Source of the DNA: a virus | DNA: 64,000 bases | Virus record (IMG/VR): IMGVR_UViG_3300037042_002125 | Location: 1-64,000 of that record | Reading direction: 5' to 3' (one strand) | Part shown: piece after piece, positions 14,614-26,617 of the stretch | Layout: each line of letters starts with the position of its first letter | Numbering within the stretch: position 1 is the first letter of the stretch | The notes under the pieces: generated by a model | What the model was told of the DNA's origin: nothing | The model's input: only the letters and a program-made list of their open reading frames with translations | Databases searched by the model: none | Made by a program: the position numbers and the translations under genes

Positions 14614-17600
14614 TTACGGTATGAAGCGTTCTTCTAGATCGTGCAATCTTGCTTCCTGATCTTTTGCTATCTCGATCAAGAATGCCAGCAGAGGCAAGTA
14701 CGACACGGACTTCATGCCGTTTGCGTCATCCTTAACAAGCTCTGGCAATATCTTTTCAAGCTCTTGGGCGATCAAACCGTATGACTTATCCCCTGACTCT
14801 TTCCACGTAAAGGACACACCCATAAGACGTTTGATTGTCTCAATAGGATTCTGGAGCAACCGAATGTTTTCCTTATACCTTATGTCTGACGTCGTGTTCA
14901 GTATAGTTGAGTTGAGCGTGCCTGTTGATGGGTCAAACGTCAACTTGGTGCTAGACACATACGTATCTGCTTGAGTACCTGATGTTGCGCGCGTCATCCC
15001 AACGTACTGCGTAACCACAGTCGTTGTGTCGTTCGTGATCGTTACTGAGGTGCCTGCAGGACCCGTAACCGACGGCCCTGTCCAACCAGTGGGGCCTGTG
15101 ACTGTGCTGGCCGCTCCCTCAGGACCTGTCCAACCTGTGGGTCCTGTAACCGACGGCCCTGTCCAACCAGTGGGGCCTGTGACTGTGCTGGCCGCTCCCT
15201 CAGGACCTGTCCAACCTGTCGGTCCAGTAGGCCCTGTGACGGTCGATGCTGCCCCGTTGGGACCTGTCCAACCTGTGGGTCCAGTAACCGTAGAAGCAGC
15301 ACCACCGGGTCCTGTCCAACCTGTGGGTCCTGTGACGGTCGAGGCAGCACCGTTAGGTCCTGTCCAACCTGTGGGACCTGTTACCGACGGCCCTGTCCAA
15401 CCTGTAGGTCCAGTTACCGTAGAAGCCGCCCCTGTAGCGCCAGTAGGACCTGTGGGTCCTGTTACCGTAGACGCAGCCCCGTTAGGTCCAGTCCAACCTG
15501 TGGGTCCTGTGACTGTGCTGGCCGCTCCCCCGGGACCTGTCCAACCTGTGGGTCCAGTGACGGTCGAGGCTGCGCCTGTGGGTCCTGTTACCGACGGCCC
15601 AGTCCAGCCTGTAGGACCTGTAGGACCTGTGACGGATGGACCTGTCCAACCTGTAGGTCCTGTTACCGTAGAAGCAGCACCGTTAGGTCCTGTCCAACCT
15701 GTGGGACCTGTTACAGTAGACGCTGCGCCTGTGGGTCCTGTGACTGTCGATGCAGCGCCTGTAGCACCAGTGGGACCTGTGACTGTTGAGGCTGCACCAC
15801 CAGGCCCTGTCCATCCAGTGGGTCCAGTAACCGAAGGCCCTGTCCATCCAGTGGGGCCAGTTACGGATGGGCCAGTTACGGATGGGCCAGTAGGTCCTGT
15901 AATAGATACTATAGGTGTCTCAGCTACCTTCCAGTTTGTGCCGGTGCTGTTGTATACCAATACAACGTAAGCACCGCTGACGTTTGCAGACAGGCCAACT
16001 GCATCACCTTCAATGGTTTTGCCACCAGCAACCGCAATAAGCACTGGGTTCAAGCTACATTGGTTCGCAACGTCAAACAGACCAGCTCTATCACCATCTG
16101 AAGGAGAGGCTGGCAGTGTGATAGTAAACTCACCACCTGTACTATCTACTCGCACAACCTCATTCAATCCTACTGAATAAGCAGATGTCTTGATTGGAGT
16201 ATAGTTTACTTCGTAAGGACCTGTAGGGCCAGTAACTGAGGGACCTGTTGGTCCAGCAACGGTACTATCAGCTCCTGTTGGGCCAGTCAACGATGCTCCT
16301 GTTGGGCCAGTCAACGATGCTCCTGTTGGACCTGTGACAGAGGGGCCAGTCCAGCCAGTGGGACCTGTTACCGACGGACCTGTCCAACCTGTAGGTCCTG
16401 TGACTGTCGAGGCTGCCCCTGTAGCGCCAGTAGGACCAGCAACTAAGGCCACATTGTTGACGTAGAGACCAGAATTGTCTACCCTAATCCGCTCGCAGGT
16501 TCCAGCACCAAGCAACAGGGTACAGACGCAGCCAGCAGCACCGACCAAGGAGCCGATCACAGTGTTGTTAACACCTGTAGTAATCGCGTTACCCGCGTTA
16601 GCACCAATCGCTATGTTGTTACCTGTGGCGTTTGATGCGTACAAGGCGCAGCAACCGATACCGATATTATTATTACCTGTGGTGTTGCATGTTAGAGATT
16701 GAGATCCTTGAGCAATGTTGTTACAGCCTGTAGTATTACAGTAGAGCGCCGAGTATCCTTGGGCACTGTTGTTACAGCCTGTGGTGTTGGCGCATAACGC
16801 TGTGTTACCTTGAGCAATGTTGTTACAGCCTGTGGTGTTTTTCTTAAGCGCCATGTAGCCTACGGCCACGTTATTTGACCCAGCAGTGTTAGCTACTATG
16901 GCATTGTATCCAATAGCCGTGTTGTAGCATCCCGTGGTGTTACCGTATAGTGACCCATAGCCTAAGGCCACGTTACTCATGCCGTAAGTGTTAAACTTTA
17001 GAGCTTGTGATCCTATCGCCACATTAAAATGACCGGTAGTATTGCTACACAGAGTAAGACAGCCTGCCGCGAAATTGCGGCTACCTGTGGTATTCCCGTA
17101 CAGAGAACAGAAGCCGAAGGCGAAGTTACTGTAGCCAGTAGTTGTCTTGGCAAGAGCGCCTCGCCCAATTGCTACGTTATTCGAGCCATTGGTAATAGCA
17201 GCCAACGCACTAGCACCAACCCCAAAGTTATTGTAGGTGGCTGTGAGACTAGGATTACCAGTGAGTGCAACATTGTTGATGTAAAGGCCACTGTTATCAA
17301 CCCTTATACGTTCGCAGGTTCCAGCACCGAGGAGCAAGGTGCCTACACAACCTGCGGCTGCTGGTAGAGAACCAATAACAGTGTTATTGTTTCCAGTGGT
17401 TATGGCGCCACCCGCCCAGTAGCCTATGCCTATGTTACACGATCCAATCGTGTTCAGTCCGAGCGCGCAGTAGCCTTGGGCGATGTTATTGCAGCCTATT
17501 GTATTTTTGGCGAGACCGTAGGCTCCTATCGCAACGTTGTAGCTACCTGTGGTATTGCAACATAAGGCTATGAATCCGATGCTAGTATTGTATCCACCGA

Positions 17601-20283
17601 GCGTGTTGGCACGTAGTCCGAGGCAGCCTATAGCAATATTGTAGTCACCATGGGTGTTACCGTAGAGAGCCTTATTTCCTATTGCTATGTTATTACAACC
17701 AGTGGTGTTGGAGTATAACGCCATGTATCCTTGGGCGATATTGTCACTACCGTAGGTATTCTTGCAAAGGGCTGCGTACCCTATTGCAGTGTTGCTCATG
17801 CCTGTGGTGTTGGCGTAGAGTGCATTAAAACCTGACGCGAAATTATTACAACCAGTAGTGTTGCCGTAGAGTGTCTTGCAGCCGTGAGCAAAGTTGTTGC
17901 AACCAGTGGTATTCCCGTACAGAGCACAGAGGCCGAAGGCTGAGTTGTTACTGCCAGTAGTACTCTTGGCAAGAGCGCCTCGCCCAATTGCTACGTTATC
18001 ATGACCAATGGTAATAGCAGCCAACGCGCTTGTACCAATAGCCAGGTTGTTGTAGGTAGCACTTAGACTAGGATTACCAGTGAGTGCAACATTGTTGACG
18101 TAGAGACCACTGTTATCAACCCTAATCCGCTCGCAGGTTCCGGCACCTAGGAGGAGCGTACAGACGCAGCCTGCGGCTGCGGGTAGGTTTCCAATAACTG
18201 TGTTGTTAGCGCCTGTGGTTATACTCTTACCTGCAAACGCACCAATTCCGATGTTGCTACCAGCAGAATTTGCACCATAAAGAGAGCAAATTCCTATTGC
18301 AATGCTGCAACTGCCGGTGGTATTGTATCTGAGCCCATAGAATCCTATGGCAACGTTATTAGCGCCGGTGGTGTTCTTGTAGAGTGCCTTGTACCCTTGG
18401 GCAACGTTACTAGAGCCGTATATGTTACATGCAAGAGCTTGATATCCTTGAGCAAAGTTATCCCTACCTGCGGTGTTGCAATATAGGGACATGCATCCTT
18501 GGGCGAAGTTATTGCTACCAGTAGTTGTCTTGGCAAGGGCACAGACACCAATCGCAAGATTGTTAACACCTGTAGTTACTGAAGCCAACGCACCTGTACC
18601 AATAGCCAGGTTGTTGTAGGTAGCACTAAGACTAGGTGTTGCCCCCGTAGGGCCAGTGACAGAAGACCCACCTGGACCTGTCCAACCTGTGGGTCCTGTG
18701 ACTGTGCTGGCCGCTCCACCTGGACCTGTCCAACCAGTGGGACCTGTTACAGTAGACGCTGCACCAGTTGGGCCAGTGACAGTAGACGCAGCCCCTGTAG
18801 CACCAGTAGGGCCTGTTACTGTAGAATCAGCACCACCAGGTCCCGTCCAACCTGTGGGACCTGTGGCGGTGCTGGCTGCTCCAGTTGGACCTGTTACAGT
18901 AGACGCAGCCCCTGTAGCACCAGTAGGACCTGTGACGGTGCTGGCTGCTCCACCTGGACCTGTCCAACCTGTGGGACCTGTTACAGTAGACGCTGCACCA
19001 GTTGGGCCAGTTAACGACGCGCCTGTTGGGCCAGTCATGCTCGTCCACCCTTGGACAGTTGCAAGTTCAGCGTTGGTCAAGTGGTTGTATTCGTTGGCTA
19101 TCCCACCTTGCAGACCAGCAAGCAGATTGTGAGTTCCTATAGATACAGCCGTATTTGTAATGAGAGATGCGTTGATACGGACGGGCGTCCTCATCAGTGA
19201 GCATAAGCCTAGGCCAGCAGCATTTACCAGCCAAGTGAATTGATAGATGGCGACGAGTTCTTCTACAGGCGCACCGACCATTGAAAAGGAACCAAACGTT
19301 TCTGCGTAAGCTGTGGCGGTTGTAGTGAACAACGCACGACCTGGCACCCACATGAAGCACTCTTGGCCTTGAACGTTAGTACAGCACAGGTAGTAGTTGA
19401 CGTAACGATTCGAAGCAGCCGTAACTGCGGTCATTGTGCCTGCGTTGTCGTACTGGATACCACCAGCACCTGTGTACTTGAAGGGCACCAGACTACGCTG
19501 CCATTCCCAAGTGGACGCACCTGTGCGGTACATGATGGAGTAGAACAGATTCGATGTTGCGTTACCAGCAGTGACTGCAGGTAATGTTTCGTAAATGTCT
19601 TGATCGAAGATGTACGCGGTGCTAATTGCACACGTCTTATTAGCGTTGACGGCACTTGCTACTGTAGGGCCGGTAAGCACCGCACCACTAGAGTACTGAG
19701 TACCTTCTGTCAAGTGCTCGATCATCAAGTCACGCCGGGTTATCAAAACGGCATGGCGCTCCTCTGCCATAATGTACGTTGGTGTCAACCCAGAATTACG
19801 CGAGATTGTCACAATAGGTATTATGCTTGGGAGAGATAGGTCCCAAACAGTTGTGCTATATGACAACGTGCCGTCTGTTGCGTCGATGTAGATATAGTAC
19901 ATCGTTGTCGTCGCAGTTGCATTAGGCAAAGCGAGGGTCTTGCTGCCTGTTACGGTGTACTTTACGCCTGCACGATAGTAAGACCAAGGATTTGACCCAC
20001 CAGCGGTTGGTGCAATCGTGAAAGTACCGATGAATGGGGTTGTGCCCACAGCATCGGCAAAAGAAATCGTGGTTTCAGTTTGGTTCAGAAAACCGCACAT
20101 CTGAGTGTCTACGCGAGCTGCATCAGCATTTGCGCCTTGAGCTGCTGACGCGTAATCTACACCGGCTGTAGCCGCACTAAGGGCGCCAGCAGTTAACTTT
20201 GCCAAGCCACTTAGGGCTGTGTCGAGGGTTGTGTTGCCGAGGACGACTAGGCCATTTTTGGCCTTAAAAGGGACGTTTGCCAT
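14614..20283 (-). CDS. Giant tail fibre with YadA-head-like repeats and S74 chaperone domain
   Basis: 1889 aa from ATG 20283 (GGAAG 5 nt upstream); an in-frame start at 20340 is possible. Domains: N-terminal attachment part (1-414, [14 protein letters not shown] start); collagen-like repeats (414-550); three tandem blocks of G-x-x-N-x-A-x-G-x-x-A/S-L repeats (about 554-1281) as in trimeric autotransporter (YadA/Hep) heads, each closing with [18 protein letters not shown]; collagen (1281-1355); the fibre beta domain shared with the 940-aa adhesin (1358-1461); a long collagen shaft (1461-1744); C-terminal Peptidase_S74 intramolecular chaperone (about 1790-1889, SDIRYKENI ... [16 protein letters not shown]). 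S74 domains trimerise the fibre and then cleave themselves off, so the mature fibre should end near residue 1793. Probably a long trimeric side fibre. Confidence 0.85.
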   Translation of the reverse strand: MANVPFKAKNGLVVLGNTTLDTALSGLAKLTAGALSAATAGVDYASAAQGANADAARVDTQMCGFLNQTETTISFADAVGTTPFIGTFTIAPTAGGSNPWSYYRAGVKYTVTGSKTLALPNATATTTMYYIYIDATDGTLSYSTTVWDLSLPSIIPIVTISRNSGLTPTYIMAEERHAVLITRRDLMIEHLTEGTQYSSGAVLTGPTVASAVNANKTCAISTAYIFDQDIYETLPAVTAGNATSNLFYSIMYRTGASTWEWQRSLVPFKYTGAGGIQYDNAGTMTAVTAASNRYVNYYLCCTNVQGQECFMWVPGRALFTTTATAYAETFGSFSMVGAPVEELVAIYQFTWLVNAAGLGLCSLMRTPVRINASLITNTAVSIGTHNLLAGLQGGIANEYNHLTNAELATVQGWTSMTGPTGASLTGPTGAASTVTGPTGWTGPGGAASTVTGPTGATGAASTVTGPTGAASTATGPTGWTGPGGADSTVTGPTGATGAASTVTGPTGAASTVTGPTGWTGPGGAASTVTGPTGWTGPGGSSVTGPTGATPSLSATYNNLAIGTGALASVTTGVNNLAIGVCALAKTTTGSNNFAQGCMSLYCNTAGRDNFAQGYQALACNIYGSSNVAQGYKALYKNTTGANNVAIGFYGLRYNTTGSCSIAIGICSLYGANSAGSNIGIGAFAGKSITTGANNTVIGNLPAAAGCVCTLLLGAGTCERIRVDNSGLYVNNVALTGNPSLSATYNNLAIGTSALAAITIGHDNVAIGRGALAKSTTGSNNSAFGLCALYGNTTGCNNFAHGCKTLYGNTTGCNNFASGFNALYANTTGMSNTAIGYAALCKNTYGSDNIAQGYMALYSNTTGCNNIAIGNKALYGNTHGDYNIAIGCLGLRANTLGGYNTSIGFIALCCNTTGSYNVAIGAYGLAKNTIGCNNIAQGYCALGLNTIGSCNIGIGYWAGGAITTGNNNTVIGSLPAAAGCVGTLLLGAGTCERIRVDNSGLYINNVALTGNPSLTATYNNFGVGASALAAITNGSNNVAIGRGALAKTTTGYSNFAFGFCSLYGNTTGSRNFAAGCLTLCSNTTGHFNVAIGSQALKFNTYGMSNVALGYGSLYGNTTGCYNTAIGYNAIVANTAGSNNVAVGYMALKKNTTGCNNIAQGNTALCANTTGCNNSAQGYSALYCNTTGCNNIAQGSQSLTCNTTGNNNIGIGCCALYASNATGNNIAIGANAGNAITTGVNNTVIGSLVGAAGCVCTLLLGAGTCERIRVDNSGLYVNNVALVAGPTGATGAASTVTGPTGWTGPSVTGPTGWTGPSVTGPTGASLTGPTGASLTGPTGADSTVAGPTGPSVTGPTGPYEVNYTPIKTSAYSVGLNEVVRVDSTGGEFTITLPASPSDGDRAGLFDVANQCSLNPVLIAVAGGKTIEGDAVGLSANVSGAYVVLVYNSTGTNWKVAETPIVSITGPTGPSVTGPSVTGPTGWTGPSVTGPTGWTGPGGAASTVTGPTGATGAASTVTGPTGAASTVTGPTGWTGPNGAASTVTGPTGWTGPSVTGPTGPTGWTGPSVTGPTGAASTVTGPTGWTGPGGAASTVTGPTGWTGPNGAASTVTGPTGPTGATGAASTVTGPTGWTGPSVTGPTGWTGPNGAASTVTGPTGWTGPGGAASTVTGPTGWTGPNGAASTVTGPTGPTGWTGPEGAASTVTGPTGWTGPSVTGPTGWTGPEGAASTVTGPTGWTGPSVTGPAGTSVTITNDTTTVVTQYVGMTRATSGTQADTYVSSTKLTFDPSTGTLNSTILNTTSDIRYKENIRLLQNPIETIKRLMGVSFTWKESGDKSYGLIAQELEKILPELVKDDANGMKSVSYLPLLAFLIEIAKDQEARLHDLEERFIP
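15050..15900. repeat. Collagen-coding DNA repeats (longest uninterrupted shaft block of the giant fibre)
   Basis: About 850 bp of near-repeats coding for GPTG(A/W)TGP-type triplets in the 1.9-kaa fibre. Antisense frames of this region give long Pro/Val ORFs that are artefacts. Confidence 0.85.
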
Positions 20284-20352
20284 TTCGCTTCCATTCCACG
20301 AAAGAGTTAAGAGAGGTCCTCTGTTACGAAGACCTCCCATAAGGACTACCTA

Positions 20353-20372
20353 CTGATTAGATGTATAATCAG
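20353..20372 (-). terminator. Small hairpin at a stop codon
   Basis: CTGATTA / TAATCAG (7-bp perfect stem, 6-nt loop) spanning the stop of the 844-aa gene, in the gap before the giant fibre gene. No U-tract follows on the - strand, so it may only slow polymerase or shape mRNA ends. Confidence 0.3.
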
Positions 20373-22903
20373 ACCACCAACATTGTTTTGCTGATGTTGA
20401 TAGTTGCAGACGTTGCCGCAGCCATCGTAACAATAAGACGAGCGTTACCGCCGCTAATATCGGCAGTGAAGTCGCCCAACACGCCGTTGGTTTCAAGAAC
20501 AGCGTACTCAGTCTTTGTCGTCGTCGTACCGTTATGGATCACCATTATCTCAGACACTTGGTAGTCAGTACCTTGCGTGATTTGAACAAGGTACTTGCAC
20601 GACCGGTACGTTGCAACTGCCCACGAATCAACTGCTGTAGCAGATACTGTAGCAACCGTAGCCTGGACAACGTCCTTGTTGGCGATAACTGCACCAGCAG
20701 ACAGAGATTCCAGTGTAGCGCCACCAATCGTCAGATTCTTGGCAATTGCAACACCGCCGCTAAACTGCATAGAGCCAGAAGACAGGTCGGTACTATCTGT
20801 GGTGTTAGTGAACGTCAGAGCAACCGCAGTAGTTGTACCACGACCAGTGACAGAGGCCAATGTGTCTGCCTCTGCGGTCAGGTACGTGCTAGTATCAATG
20901 CTGTACGTGTCAGCAGCAGTCTTCTTCAGGAAGCCTGCTCCTGCACCAGTCATTGCACTAGCCAAGGCCGTTATAGCTGGGCCAACGGTGTTCTTGATCG
21001 TAACGTTAGAGGCACTGTTGGCATCCCAAGAGCCGCTAAACGTAACTTCAACACCAGTGTTGGTTGCACCAGCCGTAGAAGTCGTTGCACCCAACGTACC
21101 AGAGTTAACCGTCGGCAAATCAGATGTCAACGCCATCGTGCCAGTTGCAGCCGGCATAGTGATGGTCGTCGAACCAGCAATAGCGGTCGGGACCAAGGTC
21201 GTAGAGCCAGATGTAGCTCCAGCAAACGCTACACTAAGAATGCCTGTAAGCGCCAGGTTAGCGGATGCACGATTAAGAGCGACCGACGTCGTACCGATGT
21301 TGACATTGCTATTACCTAGAACTGCACTAGGGATAGTACCGGACAAATTGCCAGCAGTCAGCGAGGTCAAGTTAGCGCCACTTACTGCGCCGAACGAGCC
21401 TGACCACGTACCGCTAGTGATTGTACCGACTGAGGTCAAGCTAGACGTAACAATCGTTGAACCGAGTGTTGTACCAGACAGGACTGCCACATTGTTGATC
21501 TTGAAGCCCTTGCCGGTAGGCACATTCCAGTCTTCACTTGATGTCCAATTTGCATTTGCAAGGTCCCAAATGATCGTCTTGTCTGTGGTGCCGAGCAACG
21601 TAATACCACCACCATCCGCTGTGATGTTGGTAGGTACTGCCACGTTACCCATCTCAATGTTCTTGTCCAACACCTTTATGGTCTGCGTATCAAGAGTTGT
21701 CGTAGTGCCCTTGACTGTCAAGTTACCGTTCACCACCGTTTCAGTGTTGGTATTACCGATGTTGACTGTATTAACGCTAGTGCCAGATGCCGCAATGTTA
21801 ACGATACCAGTTGTCAGACCAGCAGCAATGGACAGCGTACCAGTGGTCAAGCTTGCCCAAACACTTGGCGTACCAGTAGTGGTTGTGTCCACAGCCAACG
21901 TAGCCGCTGCACTGCCATTGTAGGTAGTGCCAGTGGACCAGACCAAGCCAACGCCAGCAGTCAGGCTAGCAAGATTTGATCCAAGTGCAACGCCAGAAAT
22001 GGTCGAGTTCGACAGAGCGCTGTTGGGGATGCTAGTAAAGTTAGTACCAGTCAACGTTGGTGTGTTAGACCAAGTAGGAGCAGTTGGGCTACCAACCAAA
22101 ACTTGGCTAGTAGTACCAGCAGCAAGAAACGCTGTAGTGTCAGCGCCTGATTGATACGGCAGGGAACCTGCAGCACCACCAGCAAGGTTAGTAGCCTTGG
22201 CCGCTGTACCAGATGTATCTTGGTTCAACGTCGGTACGTCAGCGGCCTGGATCGTTGACATCACCACGTTTGTGCCATTACCACGCAGGTAAGAGCCGCT
22301 TGTAACCGCCGCTGCAAACGCGTTCATTGCCAGTTGTGCGCTAACCTGACCAGAACCACCGTTTGCCAATGCCAAGGTGCCGCCAACAGTGACGGTGCCA
22401 CTTGTTGCAGTGTTAGGTGTAAGGCCTGTGGTGCCAAACGAAATGCTTGCAACACCAGTGGACGATGTCAGGTATGTGCTTGTATCCAAGCTATACGTGT
22501 CAGCAGCAGTCTTCTTGACGAAGCCTGTAGTTACGCCAGTCATCAACGTAGCTAGTGCGGAGATTGCAGGTCCCACCACGTTCTTGATCGTGACGTTCGA
22601 GGCGCTGTTGGCAGACCAAGATGCACTGAACGCTGTTTCAACCGTTGTGTTTGTTGCACCAGCGGTTGAACTAGCTGCACCCAAAGTACCATCGTTAACC
22701 GTTGAACCCAGCTGAGAAGTCAACGCAATAGTACCAGAGAGGTCTGGCATCGTCAACGTTCTGTCTGCAGACAGAGTCGTTGGGATAAGGGAAGAGGTAT
22801 AGGCGGAGTTAGCATCTTTGACTGCAGGCGTAACAAGTTGGCCTGCTGCATTGAATACTGTTACTGTTCCTATCTGCAAACTGTCTTTGATTTTGAATGA
22901 CAT
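20369..22903 (-). CDS. Tail-fibre / structural protein, 844 aa
   Basis: Rich in Thr, Ser, Ala, Gly and beta-strand repeats typical of phage fibre shafts (LTGTNFTSIPNSALSNSTISG-type units). A block near residues 65-141 is repeated near 594-674 (STAGATNT ... SANSASNVTIKN ... DTYSLDTSTYLT), an internal duplication of about 75 aa. The C-terminal 95 residues (SCKYLVQITQGTDYQVSEI ... GGNARLIVTM) match a domain I recall at the end of structural proteins of T4-like cyanophages. First residues MSFKIKDSLQIGTVTVFN are a plausible attachment motif. Part of the - strand fibre operon. Confidence 0.75.
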   Translation of the reverse strand: MSFKIKDSLQIGTVTVFNAAGQLVTPAVKDANSAYTSSLIPTTLSADRTLTMPDLSGTIALTSQLGSTVNDGTLGAASSTAGATNTTVETAFSASWSANSASNVTIKNVVGPAISALATLMTGVTTGFVKKTAADTYSLDTSTYLTSSTGVASISFGTTGLTPNTATSGTVTVGGTLALANGGSGQVSAQLAMNAFAAAVTSGSYLRGNGTNVVMSTIQAADVPTLNQDTSGTAAKATNLAGGAAGSLPYQSGADTTAFLAAGTTSQVLVGSPTAPTWSNTPTLTGTNFTSIPNSALSNSTISGVALGSNLASLTAGVGLVWSTGTTYNGSAAATLAVDTTTTGTPSVWASLTTGTLSIAAGLTTGIVNIAASGTSVNTVNIGNTNTETVVNGNLTVKGTTTTLDTQTIKVLDKNIEMGNVAVPTNITADGGGITLLGTTDKTIIWDLANANWTSSEDWNVPTGKGFKINNVAVLSGTTLGSTIVTSSLTSVGTITSGTWSGSFGAVSGANLTSLTAGNLSGTIPSAVLGNSNVNIGTTSVALNRASANLALTGILSVAFAGATSGSTTLVPTAIAGSTTITMPAATGTMALTSDLPTVNSGTLGATTSTAGATNTGVEVTFSGSWDANSASNVTIKNTVGPAITALASAMTGAGAGFLKKTAADTYSIDTSTYLTAEADTLASVTGRGTTTAVALTFTNTTDSTDLSSGSMQFSGGVAIAKNLTIGGATLESLSAGAVIANKDVVQATVATVSATAVDSWAVATYRSCKYLVQITQGTDYQVSEIMVIHNGTTTTKTEYAVLETNGVLGDFTADISGGNARLIVTMAAATSATINISKTMLVV

Positions 22904-22926
22904 GGCGAATCCTTAAAAATGTTAAA

Positions 22927-23838
22927 CTAGACTAAGCGCCGAAACTTGAAAACGTAATTTGAATCTGAATCTGTAGGTGTGTTTGAATACATCTGCAATT
23001 TCAGATGGAGGGGATTTGCTGTCTCCGTTCGGTAGGTACGAAGATACAGACTTCCTTCTCCACTTGCCCCTGCCCGGTGTAATGCAATTTCGTCTGTAGG
23101 CAACGCCAGCGCGGAATTTGTGCTACCGCTATACCAACTCATAGTACCTGAGTAATATTCGTTGTTATTAGTTCCCCCAGAACTTAGATCATTTGCATAC
23201 ACTTGGACTATATAGGTACCTGTTTCAAGGTCAGTGTTGTTTATGCCTACGTCAGACCAATCAGTTGTGAGAGTCAATGCTTTAGTGAAAATCGCCACTT
23301 GATCAATGGCAGTCCCTTCGCTAAGTATCAATCCTCCGCCGTGTTGAAAAGTTCCTGTTATTTCAACATTGCCAGTTATGGTTCCCCCAGTTAGTGGTAA
23401 GGTTTCGTCTGCAATATCGTTCGTGTCCACCAACATTGAGTCAACGGTTGAACCCGGTGGCAGATTCGTGTAAACACTATCGCTCGGTAGCAAGCCATAT
23501 TTAAGCTTGGTTGATGGTTGGCATAGCAGAGAATACGAACCATTAGTAGGAGCATCGTCTTCAGTACCAAGCTCGTCCCATACGATGGTTCCACTTAAGG
23601 TATAGTTGTCAACAGGGGTTACTGTCGTAAATTTATACCTGTGAATTATTCCCGGAATAGGGGTTCCTAAAGCCAAGTCAGTTGCAGGAACATAGAGTAA
23701 GAACCCTACCTGTACATCGTATGCACCATTCCCTGTAGCGTCTGATTGATTTTCGAAAACCGCATTTGCGAAAGTATATTCACCTGGGCTACCACCTACA
23801 AAACTGTCAACGTATAAGGTTGCATTTATAGGTCTCAC
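22927..23838 (-). CDS. Putative fibre / virion protein, 303 aa
   Basis: Beta-rich, Thr/Ser/Gly-rich, no transmembrane segment or enzyme motif. The centre (LPLTGGTITGNVEITGTFQHGG, about 160-181) is the phage-fibre G-x-I-x-G-N-v shaft motif that frequently precedes a C-terminal tip. The C-terminal half has a jelly-roll-like pattern ending in YVFKFRRLV. Lies between two collagen/fibre genes with 15-25 nt gaps; likely a short fibre or accessory tip. Confidence 0.65.
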   Translation of the reverse strand: MRPINATLYVDSFVGGSPGEYTFANAVFENQSDATGNGAYDVQVGFLLYVPATDLALGTPIPGIIHRYKFTTVTPVDNYTLSGTIVWDELGTEDDAPTNGSYSLLCQPSTKLKYGLLPSDSVYTNLPPGSTVDSMLVDTNDIADETLPLTGGTITGNVEITGTFQHGGGLILSEGTAIDQVAIFTKALTLTTDWSDVGINNTDLETGTYIVQVYANDLSSGGTNNNEYYSGTMSWYSGSTNSALALPTDEIALHRAGASGEGSLYLRTYRTETANPLHLKLQMYSNTPTDSDSNYVFKFRRLV

Positions 23839-23853
23839 TGGAAGTACCTTTCA

Positions 23854-26124
23854 TTAAAAGTTTGCAAGAATATGTATACCAGTAGTAGACGCGGGCAATG
23901 CTCCCCATTGAAATGTACCAAAGTCACCAGCAGTATTTGTCACTATGGTAGATGCAACGACCACCAAACTATTGCCATCTTGGCGAACCGCTTGATTCGG
24001 AATGATGATGTCGTCCATGCCAGTGTCCGGACCTACACCATTGACATTTCCCTTAGGAACAGTCAGTGCATATATCGTTCCTGTTCGAGTACCTACTGCT
24101 AAGTGAATACGAATAGACATTAGCTGTGCATCTCCACCAGAAGGTGCGCTTAACGTACCACCATTGATAGAGCCAGCGCCTGCGTTATGAGCAAAGTTGA
24201 AGCCCATAGAATATGCACCATCACTGCCTGATAGGTTGCCAATTGGCGAACACGCAACCGTAAAGGTATCAGCATCATAAGAGGTTATTACCGCAACTTG
24301 GTAATCAACATTAGTGTTGTGTATGATTGCTCTATTGCCTGTAACGTGACCATGGGCAACCCTGGTGATAGTCAACGCAGAGCCAGAGCGTGTCCACGCC
24401 AAGCCGATGCGAACCGGGCTTGACGACATGCAGCTAACACCTTGACCAGTGGTAGACACCATCTGGTAGCGTGAAACAGGATTGTAGATATCGCCGCTAG
24501 TAGAGCCACCACCGGAAGGTCCAGTGGGGCCAGTGGGGCCAGCAGAGCCAGATCCAGTTGGGCCAGTAGCGCCTGCTGATCCGCCAGATCCTGTTGGGCC
24601 CGTTACTGTACTATCTGCACCTGTTGGGCCTGTTAAAGCGGGACCGGTAGACCCTGTTGGGCCAGTGACTGTAGATGCAGCACCAGTAGGTCCAGTAACT
24701 GACGGGCCAGTGGGGCCTGTTCCGCCTGGACCTGTTGGGCCTGTCGCACCGTTAACTCCTGCACCTGTTGCTCCAGTTGGCCCTGTTACTGTAGATGCGG
24801 CACCTGTTGGGCCTGTGACCGATGGACCTGTAGGTCCTGTTGAGCCGTTAGATCCAGAAGAACCAGTTGGCCCTGTTACTGTAGATGCGGCACCTGTTGG
24901 GCCTGTGACCGATGGACCTGTAGGTCCAGGAACAGTTGAGTCAGCACCAGTGGGACCTGTAAGAGAGGAACCTTGGGGACCAGTAAGAGAAGCGCCAGTA
25001 GGACCTGTTGCACCATTAACACCATCGGTACCTGTGGGTCCTGTGACTGTAGACGCAGCGCCAGTAGGACCTGTAAGAGAAGCCCCAGTTGGGCCTGTTA
25101 CTGAAGAACCTTGAGGACCTGTAAGAGATGCTCCTGTTGGACCTGTTAAAGAATTACCTTGGGGACCTGTTGGCCCAGGAGTTGTTGATGCGGCGCCAGT
25201 AGGACCAGTGACAGAGGGACCAGTAGCACCATCAATGCCAGCAGAGCCAGTTGGGCCAGTAGCACCATTTGAACCAGTAGGACCAGTTGCACCGTCAACG
25301 CCGTTCGTGCCAGCAGTGCCTGTTGGTCCTGTTACTGACGGACCCGTAGCGCCGTTCGTACCAGCGGTTCCCGTAGGACCAGTTGCACCACCAGAGCCAT
25401 AGGCACCAGTGGGGCCAGTAGCTCCATCCGTGCCGTTCGTACCAGCAGAGCCAGTGGGTCCAGTAACGCCGTCTGCTCCTGTCGATCCAGTTGGGCCAGT
25501 AGCACCGTCTGTCCCGTTCGTGCCGTCGATACCAGCAGCGCCAGTAGGACCTGTTGCTCCGGAGCCTGGACCAGTGGGGCCAGCGGTTCCGGTAGGACCA
25601 GTGGCGCCGTCTACGCCTGCAGAACCTGTGGGTCCAGTTCCACCAGGACCTGTTGGACCAGGTACGGTACTATCAGCACCAGTAGGGCCGGTTATGGATG
25701 TGCCATCATTTCCTGCTGGACCCGTAGGTCCTGGAACTGTTGACGTAGCACCAGTAGGACCAGTAGCCCCTCCGCCTGCGCCAGTAGGACCTGCAGAACC
25801 AGTTGGACCTGCCGCACCAGTTGGACCAGTGGAGCCTCCGCCTGTACCAACAGGGTCAATGAAGTCCATTGAATTCTGCTGGTATACTGGAAGACCATTT
25901 ACTGGGTCATACAATGTAACTGAATACAATTTTCCGTTTGGAATGTAGACAGTGATAGAACCTGTTGCATCTGTAGTTGTAGATCCAGTTGCACTAACAA
26001 GCAAACCTGGTTGCGTATAAATACGTGCAGGTTGATTAGACAAAGATTCATCAATTTGTGCGATGTACCCCACGTAGGGGTTATTATTGGCATCAACGAA
26101 GGTTTTGTGAAAAAGCTGTAGCAT
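23854..26124 (-). CDS. Collagen-like fibre protein, 756 aa
   Basis: N-terminal domain (1-95) is a beta-rich module ([20 protein letters not shown]) likely to dock on the virion. About 91-538 is a long GPTG collagen-like shaft with scattered dipeptide inserts such as NGVDG and AASTV. The C-terminal 215 residues form a beta-structured tip ([18 protein letters not shown] ... IHILANF). Expected to be trimeric. The collagen block shares its DNA-level repeats with the other fibres. Confidence 0.75.
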   Translation of the reverse strand: MLQLFHKTFVDANNNPYVGYIAQIDESLSNQPARIYTQPGLLVSATGSTTTDATGSITVYIPNGKLYSVTLYDPVNGLPVYQQNSMDFIDPVGTGGGSTGPTGAAGPTGSAGPTGAGGGATGPTGATSTVPGPTGPAGNDGTSITGPTGADSTVPGPTGPGGTGPTGSAGVDGATGPTGTAGPTGPGSGATGPTGAAGIDGTNGTDGATGPTGSTGADGVTGPTGSAGTNGTDGATGPTGAYGSGGATGPTGTAGTNGATGPSVTGPTGTAGTNGVDGATGPTGSNGATGPTGSAGIDGATGPSVTGPTGAASTTPGPTGPQGNSLTGPTGASLTGPQGSSVTGPTGASLTGPTGAASTVTGPTGTDGVNGATGPTGASLTGPQGSSLTGPTGADSTVPGPTGPSVTGPTGAASTVTGPTGSSGSNGSTGPTGPSVTGPTGAASTVTGPTGATGAGVNGATGPTGPGGTGPTGPSVTGPTGAASTVTGPTGSTGPALTGPTGADSTVTGPTGSGGSAGATGPTGSGSAGPTGPTGPSGGGSTSGDIYNPVSRYQMVSTTGQGVSCMSSSPVRIGLAWTRSGSALTITRVAHGHVTGNRAIIHNTNVDYQVAVITSYDADTFTVACSPIGNLSGSDGAYSMGFNFAHNAGAGSINGGTLSAPSGGDAQLMSIRIHLAVGTRTGTIYALTVPKGNVNGVGPDTGMDDIIIPNQAVRQDGNSLVVVASTIVTNTAGDFGTFQWGALPASTTGIHILANF
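24510..25850. repeat. Collagen-coding DNA repeats
   Basis: About 1.3 kb of GPTG-coding near-repeats in the 756-aa fibre gene; the largest such array in the window. Confidence 0.85.
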
Positions 26125-26156
26125 GTAAATTCCTTGTTATCTGCGCTTGTATAAAA

Positions 26157-26588
26157 TTATAAAGTGACTGCGACAACTTCGCCTTTAGAACCCGCGGCGA
26201 ATACAAACTTGTATAGTGAGAACACCATCATGTTAGTCGTAATCACGTCACCAGTAGCCAAGCTACCAAGAGATTTCCAACGTCCTGTCATGATAGCAAT
26301 CAAACTTGCTTGAGTGTTGATCAGGTTTGCGTATTCCTTAGGAGCAATTGCCCCGAAAATTTCGCAAGCAACCGGCCCAAGGTTTTGGAATGTAGGCCCA
26401 ATGTTTAGGCCAACTCTATGTAAGCCTGTTCCATCCCACCATAGCTCGTTACCAGGTAGGTTTGCCTGTTGGCCTGATCCAGCTACAACACTCCCGTCAA
26501 ATAGGACCTGTAGTCTGTAGTTGGCAGGGAGAAGTCCTCCTCTCCTCTTAACCAACTGATGTGATTCGCTGTATGCGCGTGTACCCAT
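26157..26588 (-). CDS. Unrecognised virion-region protein, 143 aa
   Basis: No known family. Contains RGGLLPANYRLQVLFDGSVV and a helical stretch (AIAPKEYANLINTQASLIAIM), with a well-spaced RBS (GGAGAATATCTC). It sits between the collagen fibre and the large SNF2 gene, so it is probably a structural or assembly protein of the fibre operon. Confidence 0.6.
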   Translation of the reverse strand: MGTRAYSESHQLVKRRGGLLPANYRLQVLFDGSVVAGSGQQANLPGNELWWDGTGLHRVGLNIGPTFQNLGPVACEIFGAIAPKEYANLINTQASLIAIMTGRWKSLGSLATGDVITTNMMVFSLYKFVFAAGSKGEVVAVTL

Positions 26589-26617
26589 GAGATATTCTCC
26601 GGTTATCTACAATAAAA

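Noticed and set aside
14186-15970. Long + strand ORFs made of Pro/Val/Ala repeats (e.g. at 14186-14518, 15026-15970, 24524-25948)
   Set aside because: They are antisense readings of the collagen-coding repeats of - strand fibre genes; repeats keep all frames open.
20284-20340. Upstream in-frame start for the giant fibre
   Set aside because: The ATG at 20283 has a better-placed GGAAG and a fibre-like [11 protein letters not shown] start; the 19 extra residues look like leader mRNA.
20534-21923. Two + strand ORFs (261 and 442 aa) opposite the 844-aa fibre
   Set aside because: Arg/Cys- or Val/Pro-rich antisense of a Thr/Ala-rich repeat gene, no RBS.
24510-25850. Repeat array that could be taken for CRISPR
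   Set aside because: Units are 9-27 bp, without unique spacers of constant length, and code in frame for GPTG triplets.
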